From Nectonema munidae (Eukaryota > Nematomorpha > Nectonematoida > Nectonematidae), in NCBI GenBank assembly GCA_030549495.1, contig JAUIRK010000778.1, positions 124,001 through 188,000 on the forward strand: 64,000 bases of DNA, written 5' to 3'. A program made the translations under genes and the position numbers. Shown piece after piece: positions 54,301 through 64,000 of the stretch. The notes below the pieces were generated by a model. The model was not told the DNA's origin and did not search any database. It saw nothing but the letters and a program-made list of their open reading frames with translations. Each line of letters begins with the position of its first letter. The first letter of the stretch is position 1.

Positions 54301-57300
54301 TTAAAGTTTTTATAAGCAGCAAATGCCAACGTTGAAGTAGCTAGCCCTTATAGGGTGATTTGGTAAGGCTGGTATTTTTTACATTTTGTAAGGAATCATA
54401 GTATACAAAAAATGGTAGTTTAATCACTTTTGATAAAATTATTTAAGTCTAAGAACACAAAATCATTAAAAAACTGTTTAAACAAACATAAATCACGGTA
54501 TACGAGAACAAGAAAATCATTGCGTTTTTTTTTACTATTTCTGTCTACAAATAAAATTCTGACAACTGTCATAAATAGATCAAGTACATTTTTGACAACT
54601 GAAACATTTTGTTTCCATATTATATTTTTAATGATCAACAAATTTTCCTAAAAAAATGATTTAATTAATTATGTACAGTGTTACTTACAAAATTTAACAA
54701 TCGAACATTATAAAAATATCTCTGCTCAAATATTAAACAAATAGAGTATTTTTGCTTTTAAACTGAATAGCTAGTCAAAATATTCATTCCCAAATAGCTA
54801 TTAAAAAATGTTACAAAAGGTAACAAACGTACTGATAGAGATTTAAAGTAACCTTTGTTGAAAAAAATTTTTTGACGCGAGTCTGACAATATTCGTTGAT
54901 ATAAAATTGCAACGATTGAAGCCTATTTTTCTCTCATTATAAAACAAACAAATTTTTATTTTTGCAAAATGTTAGGTGTATTGATAGAACTAAATTTTTA
55001 CCAAAAATCTCTGTCATTAATTTGCATAGCTGAACTTTGGTATCATGAAAAAAGGTTCGGAAAATATTGAACTTATATTCCTCTTAATAGAATTATTTTT
55101 AATTTAACTCTAAATGCAAATTGTTTACAAGTTGTAAAATGGGTTTTACATTATCCTTTGAGGACCAGTGGGTCACCAGTGACCCAAGAAATGAAAATCG
55201 TCTGCTTTGAATATATAAAATTCCATTGAAAAAGAAAGCAGACGAATTATCTTCAAAATGTTGGTCCTCAAAGGGTTAAAAGATGCTAAAATGTTCAAAT
55301 TAATAGTCTAAAACGTAAGGAATTTCTACATACACTCGAAATATTTGGCTTTAAGTTACTTTCAGGTGACAAGTATTCGCGGTTAGTCTTGGAACCTAAA
55401 CCCCTGGAATACGGTGGGGGGGGGGGGGGGGGGGGGGGGGTTTACCTGAGTGCACCCTCTCGCTCCAAGCATATCATCATCTCACGGTCACACTTAAATG
55501 ACACCGACGTGAGCTTAGGCTGCTTTTTGTAAAATGCTAAATGTCGCCTGCTTTTTCTGGGATTGAATGCGTTTGCTAGTTATCTCCATTTTTTTATTGA
55601 ATAACAAATAAAGAATAATTAAAAAAATATCAGTTTTTATTGATAGAAATTAAATTTTTTTATTCCTACCATAAATTCAAATGGGAAGAGTATTTTCACC
55701 TTTTAGTGAAATTTCAAACAAACGAATCATTTCTCACTTTTTGATTGAAATGGTGAATATTTATTTAAGTCATTTGAATGGTTTGTTTTACCGCACAATA
55801 AGAATGCTAGAAAATGGAATCAAGCCAGTTTATGTGTTTGATGGCACACCTCCTGAAATGAAATCTCACGAATTATCCAAAAGATCTGAGCGAAGAGATG
55901 AAGTCCAGGAACAACTCAAAAAAGCGATCGAACACGGTTCTTCTATTTCATTTACTTGAACAATGAATTGCAGCAAAGAAAATGTTTAAATGCCCTTTTA
56001 TTAATATAAACCGACTATATGTGGTCATTTAGATCAGTGGTTTCCGAACAGGGTGTGGGCTATGAAAAATAATTTCCGAGTTGCTGCTTACCTAAGATGT
56101 AGTTTAAAAAATGAAAATGACTTAAAATCTAGAGTATAAACTGGAACCTCTGTATGTTAAAAGGGTATTTTCTGTGCTGCATTTAATACCATGTGTAGCT
56201 TATACTACTGAAAACTTTTTCATTTGAAGTGTTAATTTGTTCAACATTACAAACCAATCTTCAAAACCATTAAAATTTTCATTATCAACAAGAGTGAACT
56301 TTTCTAATAATCCGACAAGTCCAAGGACGTGTATTTGACTATGCTCGTTCATTTCTATTTCATTTTCTTTGGGAGTAAAGTAATTCGACTTTTCCACACT
56401 TTCTTAAGCCATATCTCAAGAGTTTCGTGATTCTAAGCTGCAATGAGAAACTTTGGTTTACGAATGTGAGTCTGAAAGACTCACATATTATAACGAAAGA
56501 TGGAAGCTTAGTACTATCTTTTAGAAGACAGATTAACAGTAAAGGGTTTTTTCATATCCTTTACTTTTAATATCAACCTCACTGTCACTTTTAGTGTAAA
56601 CTCTATAGTCTATACCTTAAATACATTGGATTACAAATTTTCAAAAAGAAAATCTCAAGGGTTTTGTGATTCTACCAACAGGGCCCATTAGCTGCAATGA
56701 GAAACTTTGGTTTACGAATGTGAATCTAGATGTCTCTTTCTGTTATAACGAAAGGTGGAAGCTTAGTACTATCTTTTAGAAGACAGATTAACAGTAAAGG
56801 GTTTTTTCATGTCCTGTACTTTTAATATCAACCTCACTGTCACTTTTACTGTAAACTTTATACCATACATTGAATAGGCAAATTTTTGGGCAACTTCATT
56901 GGCCAATACATAAAAACTTCTTGAATCAGAAATTCACCCAGTTTTGAAGGATCATACACTTTCATGGGAGATCTACCCCGATACTTCACCAACTGCTCGT
57001 CTATTGTTACGTAGTCTGTTGAGCACCAATACTTGACACAATTACTAACTATTTACTAACTATCTCATCATGTAAGTATCTGATTGGACTCAATTTGTCT
57101 AATGGATTTCTATCTTTTTTTACATCAAAGCGTATAGAACAATTTATAAGTACAAACATATCCCTGCTCATGGCAGCTTTCAAAAAAGACTCTCCATTTT
57201 TTTCTGAGAACAAATATTTTATATCGATTTGTTGATTTTTGGACTGGCCAATGTCAAAAATACATCCAAAATAGGCGAGCATATCTTCTATTGAGAATTT

Positions 57301-60300
57301 GAGAGCAGAATAACACAAATTTGCAAAAATTGGTTCTCTCAAACTATAAAAATAATCATCAGAAAAAGTCGGGTAAATAAAATGCAGTTACTTGTGATTT
57401 TCATCAAGTTTAGCTTTAGTACACTCATATATGTGGTGTATCAGACTATGAGTTAAAAAAAAGAGAAAATACATCCAATGAATTTGTCAAATTTTTAGCC
57501 AAATTTTTTTTGTCAAATCAACCCAAGAAATGTGTAAAAATAGTTGAATAAGAGATGGATAAATGAAGCTCAGATGCGAAGACGGCTGTTATATAAAGAT
57601 CGATAAACAATGAACGCGAGAAATGTGTAAAAATAGATGACGAGATGAACGGTATTGATATAAGATCTCACATAGAAAATGCGCCGAATGCTCCATGTCT
57701 CATCAAGGATATTGATTACGTGAGTTCAGTATGAACCTCAATCGCATGGAATTACAAAAAGAAATATTCGTCATACACATAACCCATAGAATATGTGGAT
57801 ATGCACGAATTGCAGGTTATTATGTGGGAGTGTGTGAAAGAGTCATGATTATTATCGGTGCGTATGGATATGATGTTATCAGTCGATCAAGCAATTCGAT
57901 TACCTGAATTGTTTGGAAGTCTGTCGTATGGAAAACAAGAATTTTTCATCGTATTCATAAAAATAGGGTATTATACAATTTCAGAATTTTAAGTAATATA
58001 TTCTCTATAATACAAGGGTTACGTTTATAAGAAGTGTAGAAATGTAAAGTTATTTGCAAGAGATAAATTCGTCTGACAATGGTAAGTACACTCAAAATTT
58101 TTGGTTAGAGCCTAAACTTTCGTTTTTCTATCCGAAGGAAATACAGTTACACATTTTAAGCTTTTGATAAGTACATCATTTTATCAGTTTGAAAAATTGA
58201 AACCTAATAAAACAGGTTTTATCTATACCATGATTCTTGAATATTGAAAAACGTTCTAAGTGTTTGTTGAAAAACTGTCTTATCTAAAAAACATAAATTC
58301 AAGTTAAATATATTCATCTCAAAAAATTTTCAATGTTGAAAAAACCTTTTGAAATATAATGTGAAAAAATTAACTATAAAAATGATTTATGCAATGCGAG
58401 TAAAAGTCCCACTATCCGTCCTTGGAGGGGTAATAATATGATCCGTCATGCGAAGGTTAAACAATTCAATGATGGTGCTTCTAAACTTGGTCACTTGAAA
58501 TTCCCAACGATCGTGTGCTTGTTGCTTTGTAGTCGGCCATCCAACACAAAAATCAAAAATTTTGCGTTTCATGAAACTATCAGCCTATTGAGAGCTTGCG
58601 GCAAATCCTTTAATCTTCATCTCGTTTGCAATGACTCTTCTTTGTAATCTAATTACCGGAACAGACACTAAACATGTGGCTGATGTTGCATTAGCACTAG
58701 TGATGACAATTAACTATATTTTCGTTAATTGGTTAATTTTTTGCCTAATATTTTTTAACCGATAAATTAACCGGTTAATTTCAGGCAAAAATAGTTCGTC
58801 AAAAAGACGGATAAAATGAAACGCAATTTATTAGAACATAATTACAAGTAAGAGAATCTGAAAATAGGATTATGTAATGCCGCTTAAAAAAGCACGTTAT
58901 AATTACACAATTCATAAAAGTTAAAAATTCTTTAAAAGTATTTATATATGTAAATTTGTTATGATTTGCCAATTTGCCTTATTCACAGGTTAATTTTCAC
59001 TGAATCCATAACTATAACTAATATCATTACTAATTTGGTTTCCAATTTTGTGTATCTAGCGTAACCACCACACAAAGCTCTTTGATTTGGATTCATTGCC
59101 TTAATAACATGCTTTTGTGCAATCCACCGTCGAATTACGCTTTCATTGATATCATATCGTCGCGCATCTTCCCGTGTCTTTCCTAATTGACGATCTATTT
59201 CTATAATTTCTTTTCTTTGCTCAACTAAAAGAACTTCGCTGTTCATTTTCCATACTTTCACTATTGTTAGCGGTGCCTGGTCAAAATGGCCAAAACCAAG
59301 ACCGCCAAAAACCTATAGAGAATAGATTTTGAACATCCTGATTTTGGTTGTTTTGATTTTTGACTGTTTTGGTTTTGGCCATTTTAATTTTAGCTGTTTT
59401 GGTTTTGGTTTTTGGCTTTTTTGACCAGGAACCTTGTTAGCGATTTCTAACCCATTACTGCCAAATACAAAAATGGTTTTATGCAGATATTGATGTATAT
59501 GCCTAATAGCATATAAAAAGTTTCAATAAAACAATAAAAATCAATCAAATAGGAGGTGAATTCTAGCCTCGCTTAAATTTGGATCGTCGGGTACCGATAA
59601 GTTAATACCGATTTTAAATGACTTTTAAAACCTGACACATGTATTTCTTTTTACCACAACTGAGAAGAGCAACTTAGGAAATACATTGATTCATATAATA
59701 AGTTTGTTTTTTGTAATGATGAAAATCACTTCTTATTTCAATGGGAGTACCAACATATAATACAAAAGATTGGAGGCTTTTTATTGATAAAAGAGGTTTA
59801 AACTGTGTTCTTCTTCACAACTGGAACAAGTAAGGGTCAATTCCGATAGGATATTTAGTAAAAATAAAGGAAGAATATGAAGACATTAAAACTATTATGG
59901 ATCATTTGTGTAGACCTAAAAATGGTGAACTTTTTATTAGGATACATTTTCATATTCAAGTTTGCAGTAAGAAGTTAAAGAAGTGTCATCACGTTACAAT
60001 ATATTTTTAATAAAGTCGCATTTCTCGTTTTTGGTATGAATAAATACCATGATGTTGCACTTTTTTCACTAAGCAATAAAAATCTACTTTTAAGAGAGTT
60101 GCAGATTTTGTTAATATCATAGTATGTCTTGATTAAATCCAAGGAAGATCTAAAAGGAAATAATAAAGATACGGATCTTCGTTGGAATCCTTGATAGATT
60201 TTGAAGGGAAGAGCTCAAGGATGTCAATTATGAAAAAAGTGGAATAAGAACTGATCCTTGATTAACACCAAAGTCCCTGATACATTCGAGATTATGCTCT

Positions 60301-63300
60301 ATGTTGTTGACATGTACATATTGACCAATAAATGGATATTTTTTTATTCTTGAAGAAATAAAGAGTGGTTTAGCCTGTCGAAAACGTTTTCAAGATCTAA
60401 AAAAGAGCTATGCAATTTCTCCTGGTATTTAAAAACTCGAAAATATATCCAAATTATGTAAAGCTAAAAAGATTGTTAAGCTCAAAGTAGCTATGAAGTT
60501 GGTTATTCACTATCACCAGCCCAATTGCGATAAGCCTTAAATCTGAAATACTGAGAAAATGACCTTTTTTGAAAACAGGGGCTAATTTTCAAACATAGTG
60601 GATGGAGTCTTTCGTATATGCATCTGTTCAAGAGAAATTCCATCGGCACTATTAAAAAGTTACTTTAATAATGACGCGAGTACTTAAATTTATACCCATC
60701 TTTAGACTCACTTAAATTTAATGATTGGATAGAGGATAACACGTCAACACAACGGAACTTGTTTGGCAAAAAACGATCTTCAATTTCTTAATTAATACCA
60801 ACTATATTACTGTTTGGATTTAAATTCTCTCAGAAAAAAGTCTGGTTTATCAATATAACTTATCCGATTCATTGTTTAATTTTAACATTCACATTTTTAT
60901 TGAGCTGAATAACGAAATCTAAATTCGTATTCTAGAATATCCCATTTTTCTTGTTCCAAAATTAATATTTTTCAGCTACTTTCAGTTTCACTATTTTTAA
61001 TTTATAATTGGATTTAACATTCCTAATAAATAACATAATAATTCAACATATGCTATATAAAGGAGATGTGGATATTTGAAAAAATGTTATCAAATAAAGT
61101 AACATATATTTTTTAGTGAAAAATATCGTTTCTTGTACTCTAACTTCCTTAAAATAAAGCAATATAAATTTATTTTATTTTTTGAATAATGTACACTTGC
61201 TAAAATATCTTCTTAGTGCTAATATTAATTTGCTTTGTGTCCGCTTGATTGAAAAGGACTTATAAAACAAAAAAAGATTTTGGAAAAAAAAGTTAAAAAA
61301 AAAGTGATTTTTAGATTCTAAACTAATGCCGCATGAAAAAACTGCCAAAATAAAAATCAAGTTTTCCATTATTGAATTGGATGAAACCACTAATAAAATT
61401 TTTTGTAAGACTATCATTTTAAAAGTATTCAATCTTATAACACGCCTAAGAAATAATTGGATAATTTTGAAGTCTGAAAAATCAAACGCGTCCATACCGT
61501 AAAAAGTTAGTTCAATATATAATGCAAAAGGTGCATCTAATACATCGTTCATCTTATACTGCTAAAAAATACACCTCAAAAATACCTTTTCCCCAGCTAA
61601 TACTTGGCACAGCTATTTTACATCATACATAAAGAAGGCCATGATATCTGCTGATGAGCTGCTAGATATTATTAGGTACATCGTGAAAGCGCATGCGTTG
61701 TACTTAATATTCTGAAATTAGGAAACTGATTTACATGCTCCCCCTTGAAAACACCTTTAATACAGTGGTTTCCCAACTTTTCAGCTCATTACTCAACTTA
61801 ACATGCCACATTAACCGATTTTGGCTTAGTTTTCCTTTAGACTTTAAACGAATTCGAATTTCCAATGGATTACTCAGAATCGTCTGCTTTGCGTGAACTA
61901 AAATGGGTCAAGCATGTTACCCCGTTCATAAAACATTGTTAACATTGATATACATGTGTTTTTGCAAGAATCCCTTCTCACAGAGATAAGTTGTTGGTGC
62001 TGATATAAATAACTTCAAAGCTCTTTTTGACAGAGTTGGAGAGAAGATCTTGTAGTTGTAAAATGCAAAAGTGATCGAAAATTGATTTTGAAACTCCTTT
62101 TTAAAAACTTCATCGGCTCTCCATTTCCAGTGAAATCAAAATGATGAATTCCCCCATTAGTTACTTAGAAGGAATTCTTTGGAAATTAGTGATGGATGTT
62201 TTTTTCAAGCTCTAACCTTCGCGATCACTCCATTCTCCAAGCGCCGAATCTAGAGGTTCAGCTCTGCAAATATGTCTGCGAAGTAACAAAGACAAGAAAG
62301 CCAATCTTTATCATTAGATATCGTTTTTTTTCCAAAAATTCCTAAATAGGTTTTCTGATCTCAATGACGATGTAACAAGCAACGAACATCTCTGTGGTAC
62401 AGCAGAACTCAATACCGATTTTTCATTTCTCTGAACAGCTTCTTAAATATGCGCGAGTTCACATCCCTGCACTTGCTAAAATTCAAACTTCAACGGGATT
62501 GCCCATTTCAAAGGACTAATCAAATTCTCTGCAATGGTGTAGCATTTGTGATACGTTCGATAGCATTATATGCAATAAAGTAGGACGTCTCGTTTCTTAG
62601 CTTGAACCTTTTTGACTTGAATTTCAGATGTACCGAATCTCAAGTGCTACAGGCTGGCGCTGAAAATAACCCAGATCCTAATTTTGAAGACTTAGATGCA
62701 CCTCTGGAGGTGAGTTAAGAGTTTAGATGGTTGAGTCTTGCATTTGCCAATACTTTGTGACATCATGACAGCAAAAATATTTGAGAACAGATATTTGTAT
62801 TGAAAACAAAGGCTTCTATGAAGCAAATGTTAGAGATGGTAGTAACTGCATATCACTTTCTAGTCTAAGTTGATACGATAACTTATGTCATCAAACAAAT
62901 AGAAATGAACGTATATTTTGATGCTAAAATGTACATGTATCCTAAATGAAAGTATTATTATCTATCTCTATCATCGCCCGGAAATACATTGAGAAAGAGA
63001 TTCACACTAAATTTTTTTAACTGATATTGTTGGAAAAACGATTGAAGTTATTTTAGCTTAACAAGCACAATATACCATAATTTTGTTTATTCATTTTAAG
63101 GAATAAAAGTATTACAAAAAGTTTTCTTGATTTTCAAATCTTTCATTTTATTCCTGCCCTCCTTCGTTACCCCGAAGAATAGTTTAATTAAACCTGGGGG
63201 TAATTTACCCGTAGTTTGGAAACCAGTGCTTTAGTATATGGTAGAGAGTTGCGAAGAGGTATTATGGTTGTTGAAATCGATGTATTTTAAGTTATAGTCG

Positions 63301-63616
63301 TGAGTATAGTTTTTATTCTGCAAATTTTGAGATCCATGAACCTTTTTTAAGAAAGAAATATAGAATGTTTATCTAAAAGTGAATAATTTGTATTAATATA
63401 CAATAAAAAAATTGCGGCCACAGAAAAGTGCTTTCATTGATTATGCGTTCAAATCTATTGTAGAGCATTTTCCAGTGGGGAATATATATTTCATTTTTTT
63501 TTATAGAAGATAAAGAAGCAATAGACAAGTTCAACAGAAGATTGGTTAAAGTTACTAGAGAGCACTCCGAAGAGTGCCAGAAGTTGCTGAGTATGATGGG
63601 TGTTCCTTTCATTCAA
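51370..63616 (+). CDS. FEN1: flap endonuclease 1, 5' part (gene continues past window)
   Basis: FEN1 cuts 5' flaps during Okazaki fragment maturation and long-patch base excision repair. Exons placed: 51370-51451, 51502-51604, 55770-55936, 63507-63616. They encode [20 protein letters not shown], then [20 protein letters not shown] (catalytic Asp34 present), [32 protein letters not shown] (Asp86 present), KRSERR, and [20 protein letters not shown] to MMGVPFIQ. This agrees with the family up to about residue 148. Reading phase is kept at every join. Intron 1 is 50 bp; introns 2 (4165 bp) and 3 (7570 bp) are full of transposon remains. The donor of intron 2 is GC (CCAG then GCAACA). The last exon in the window ends at a GT donor at 63617, and the remaining half of the nuclease lies beyond the right edge. 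An acceptor-like TTTCAG stands 10 bp before the ATG. Confidence 0.93.
51605..52139. other. FEN1 intron 2, no gene
   Basis: Nothing recognised apart from AT-rich sequence. Confidence 0.5.
52140..52743 (-). pseudogene. hAT (ZBED5-like) transposase fragment in FEN1 intron 2
   Basis: The - strand frame 52760-52386 includes [20 protein letters not shown] and [10 protein letters not shown], typical of the C-terminal half of ZBED5/GTF2IRD2-type hAT transposases. Composite copy B begins at 52744, so the repeat landed in this older hAT; the frame's first residues are read from the repeat. Confidence 0.6.
52744..54352 (+). repeat. composite interspersed repeat, copy B (inverted to copy A)
   Basis: Starts CAGGGGCGCACATCC and matches 40032-38885 in reverse orientation, including the tRNA-like block at 53985-54045 (GGTTGGTTGAAATGATGG, then GGATTCGAT). 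It carries an inner CAGGGGCGCACATCC at 53202 and about 500 bp that copy A has lost. The far end is GGGCTAGCTACTT in reverse. The two ends are not inverted repeats of each other. Confidence 0.8.
53202..53722 (+). mobile_element. inner CAGGGGCGCACATCC element of copy B
   Basis: A second instance of the end motif begins here; copy A joins CAGGGGC directly to the sequence that follows about 53722 in B. A 94-residue frame inside (53226-53510) resembles nothing known. The opposite end motif is not evident. Confidence 0.5.
55151..55279. mobile_element. piggyBac-type MITE, diverged copy 4
   Basis: TTAT at 55151-55154 and TTAA at 55276-55279 flank an element with ends CCTTTGAGGACCA and TGGTCCTCAAAGGG. 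CGTCTGC and GCAGACGA words link it to the copies at 8822, 13470 and 45329, though the end sequence has diverged. It lies in FEN1 intron 2. Confidence 0.65.
55416..55440 (+). repeat. run of 25 guanines
   Basis: An uninterrupted G25 on the FEN1 coding strand, in intron 2, 329 bp before exon 3. Able to form G-quadruplex in DNA and in the pre-mRNA. Length may be an assembly estimate. Confidence 0.9.
56200..57350 (-). pseudogene. piggyBac-like transposase fragment in FEN1 intron 3
   Basis: On the - strand (57342 downward): [34 protein letters not shown], and [17 protein letters not shown] near 57000-57020, the DEQL block that contains a catalytic aspartate of piggyBac transposases. Several stops and frame changes follow, and a tandem duplication (56411-56870) sits in its distal part. 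No ends found. Confidence 0.7.
56411..56870. repeat. tandem duplication, two units of about 220-240 bp
   Basis: Unit 1 (about 56411-56630) and unit 2 (about 56652-56870) share AGCTGCAATGAGAAACTTTG and a long identical stretch around AGCTTAGTACTATCTTTTAG. Unit 2 has a short extra segment (CCAACAGGGCCCATT) near its start, and unit 1 has a short palindrome (GTGAGTCTGAAAGACTCAC). Confidence 0.85.
57351..58982. other. FEN1 intron 3, no gene
   Basis: The frames at 58387-58572 and 58438-58647 overlap on opposite strands and match nothing I know. GAAATGTGTAAAAATAG occurs twice (57527 and 57620). An AT-rich patch with inverted TTAACCGGTTAA-like words lies at 58700-58790 and may be a transposon end. 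Confidence 0.4.
58983..59261 (-). pseudogene. pogo-like transposase N-terminal fragment
   Basis: The 92-residue frame contains [20 protein letters not shown] and [17 protein letters not shown], the paired helix-turn-helix DNA-binding region of pogo-type transposases. No catalytic domain follows; the frame ends soon after. A different subfamily from the element at 43555-45070. Confidence 0.65.
59264..59441. mobile_element. 162-bp hAT-type MITE
   Basis: A perfect 8-bp duplication TTGTTAGC (59264-59271 and 59434-59441) encloses 59272-59433. Ends are GGTGCCTGGTCAAAATGGCC and, reversed, GGTTCCTGGTCAAAAAAGCC. The interior is a degenerate TTTTGGTTTTGGC repeat. It carries no ORF. Confidence 0.85.
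59740..59960 (+). pseudogene. decayed relative of the 18.5-kb element protein
   Basis: In three frames the + strand gives [20 protein letters not shown] and [13 protein letters not shown] pieces, ending in ICVDLKMV. They line up in order with the EWRLFIDSSKRSLKAVLLHN to CGDFKVIGF segment of the protein at 18695-20447. A badly worn fragment; no ends recognised. Confidence 0.5.
60180..60860 (-). pseudogene. LINE reverse transcriptase fragment
   Basis: On the - strand pieces read [23 protein letters not shown] (near 60400) and GVNQGSVL (near 60260), the two RT blocks around the first catalytic aspartate and the VNQGS motif of CR1/Jockey-type LINEs. Very worn, with no tail or target duplication found. 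Confidence 0.5.
60861..61754. other. FEN1 intron 3, no gene
   Basis: AT-rich. The frame 61175-61552 on the - strand is phenylalanine/leucine-rich and not recognised. Confidence 0.5.
61755..63236 (-). mobile_element. hAT element (ZBED5-like), decayed, in FEN1 intron 3
   Basis: Flanks CTTTAATA (61755-61762) and CTTTAGTA (63229-63236) differ by one base and look like an 8-bp target duplication. Ends CAGTGGTTTCCCAA (61763) and, reversed, CACTGGTTTCCAAAC enclose 1466 bp. On the - strand at 61900-62500 there are worn transposase pieces including [18 protein letters not shown] and [10 protein letters not shown]. It sits between FEN1 exons 3 and 4. Confidence 0.75.
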
Positions 63617-63639
63617 GTGAATTTCAACTCTTTTTTTAT

Positions 63640-63800
63640 ACATAAAAAATAAAATTTATAAAGGTACGGTGTTTATATCGAGAAGGCACAATTGCACCAC
63701 CTATATCGAATTATGAGAAAAGCAGGTTTGATGGGGATCGAACCCAAGACTGAACCCAAGATTTGAGTTATCGAATCTAGCATCTAACAAAAAAGCCAAA
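63640..63800 (-). repeat. tRNA-derived SINE, copy 2
   Basis: On the - strand GGTTCGATCC (B box, near 63757) is followed by CCATCAAACCTGCTTTTCTC and CAATTGTGCCTTCTCGATAT, matching the tail of the copy at 35655-35795. It lies in FEN1 intron 4, opposite to the gene. Confidence 0.6.
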
Positions 63801-64000
63801 TATCTTTGCACAATTGAATTCTTTAAAAAATGGATTCTGTCTTAACATTACTTATTAAAGCAAAATGACATAGAATTCAGAATTTGGTCATTTTTTTGTT
63901 AGGGTAGAAGATAGTTAAAATATTAGAAAATATGAAAATTATGAATTTGTATATATATTTTTTGAAAATTTAGATCAAGGTCAAGCTCTTGTTCTAATAA

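Noticed and set aside
58387-58647. Overlapping frames on both strands in FEN1 intron 3
   Set aside because: No motif, mutual overlap, and no splice signals that suit FEN1.
62627-62711. Exon-like open stretch with TTTCAG before and GTGAGT after
   Set aside because: It lies inside the hAT at 61763-63228 and breaks the FEN1 reading: exon 3 joins exon 4 in phase without it and the family has no insert there.

Overview
The window reads as AT-rich nuclear DNA of an invertebrate, most likely an arthropod. The evidence is animal single-copy genes with spliceosomal introns, many introns of about 50 bp, and a dense, old and layered transposon load (hAT, piggyBac, Mutator-like, pogo-like, LINE and SINE remnants). 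A crustacean is a reasonable guess, but the sequence does not settle it. No bacterial operons, CRISPR arrays, rRNA genes or intact tRNA genes are seen. No retrovirus, LTR or Polinton element was recognised.

Host genes form three islands. (1) At 3.8-8.4 kb, three uninterrupted ORFs lie head to tail on the + strand: a DZIP1/Iguana-type ciliary zinc-finger protein, an SRR1-domain protein and TRMT5 (tRNA guanine-37 N1-methyltransferase). They are 139 and 271 bp apart, with poly(A)-like signals and 3'-splice-site-like tracts between them, so they could be a trans-spliced transcription unit. (2) At 22.2-36.5 kb on the - strand is an IGHMBP2/SMUBP-2 helicase gene. I could place twelve exons from the N-terminal barrel through the helicase core to the R3H domain; the first exon is not found and the AN1 finger is doubtful. 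(3) From 51.4 kb on the + strand runs FEN1 (flap endonuclease 1). Four exons are placed and the gene runs off the right edge; two of its introns are 4.2 and 7.6 kb and packed with transposon debris.

The rest is mobile DNA. At 9-13.3 kb lie hAT remnants and a Mutator-like transposase with its own 48-bp intron. At 14.2-16.6 kb a piggyBac-like element carries a 679-bp hAT inside it. At 18.5-20.8 kb is an almost whole 2.2-kb element with 12-bp terminal inverted repeats and one long ORF of a multicopy family I cannot assign to a named superfamily; its conserved acidic residues suggest a DDE-type transposase. Inside IGHMBP2 introns lie a piggyBac deletion derivative, a LINE nested in a hAT (14-bp target duplication) and a 2.2-kb hAT (8-bp duplication). 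At 38-50 kb are a composite repeat, a LINE with 13-bp duplications, a pogo-like element, a decayed Jockey-like LINE and several hAT pieces. FEN1 introns hold a second, inverted copy of the composite repeat, a 25-G run, piggyBac, pogo and LINE fragments, and two hAT elements with target duplications.

The host genes serve cilia (DZIP1), RNA and translation (TRMT5, IGHMBP2) and DNA replication and repair (FEN1). Apart from the spacing of the first three, nothing suggests they work as one pathway. Gene identities come from recognising conserved motifs and lining up remembered family sequences by eye; no search was run.
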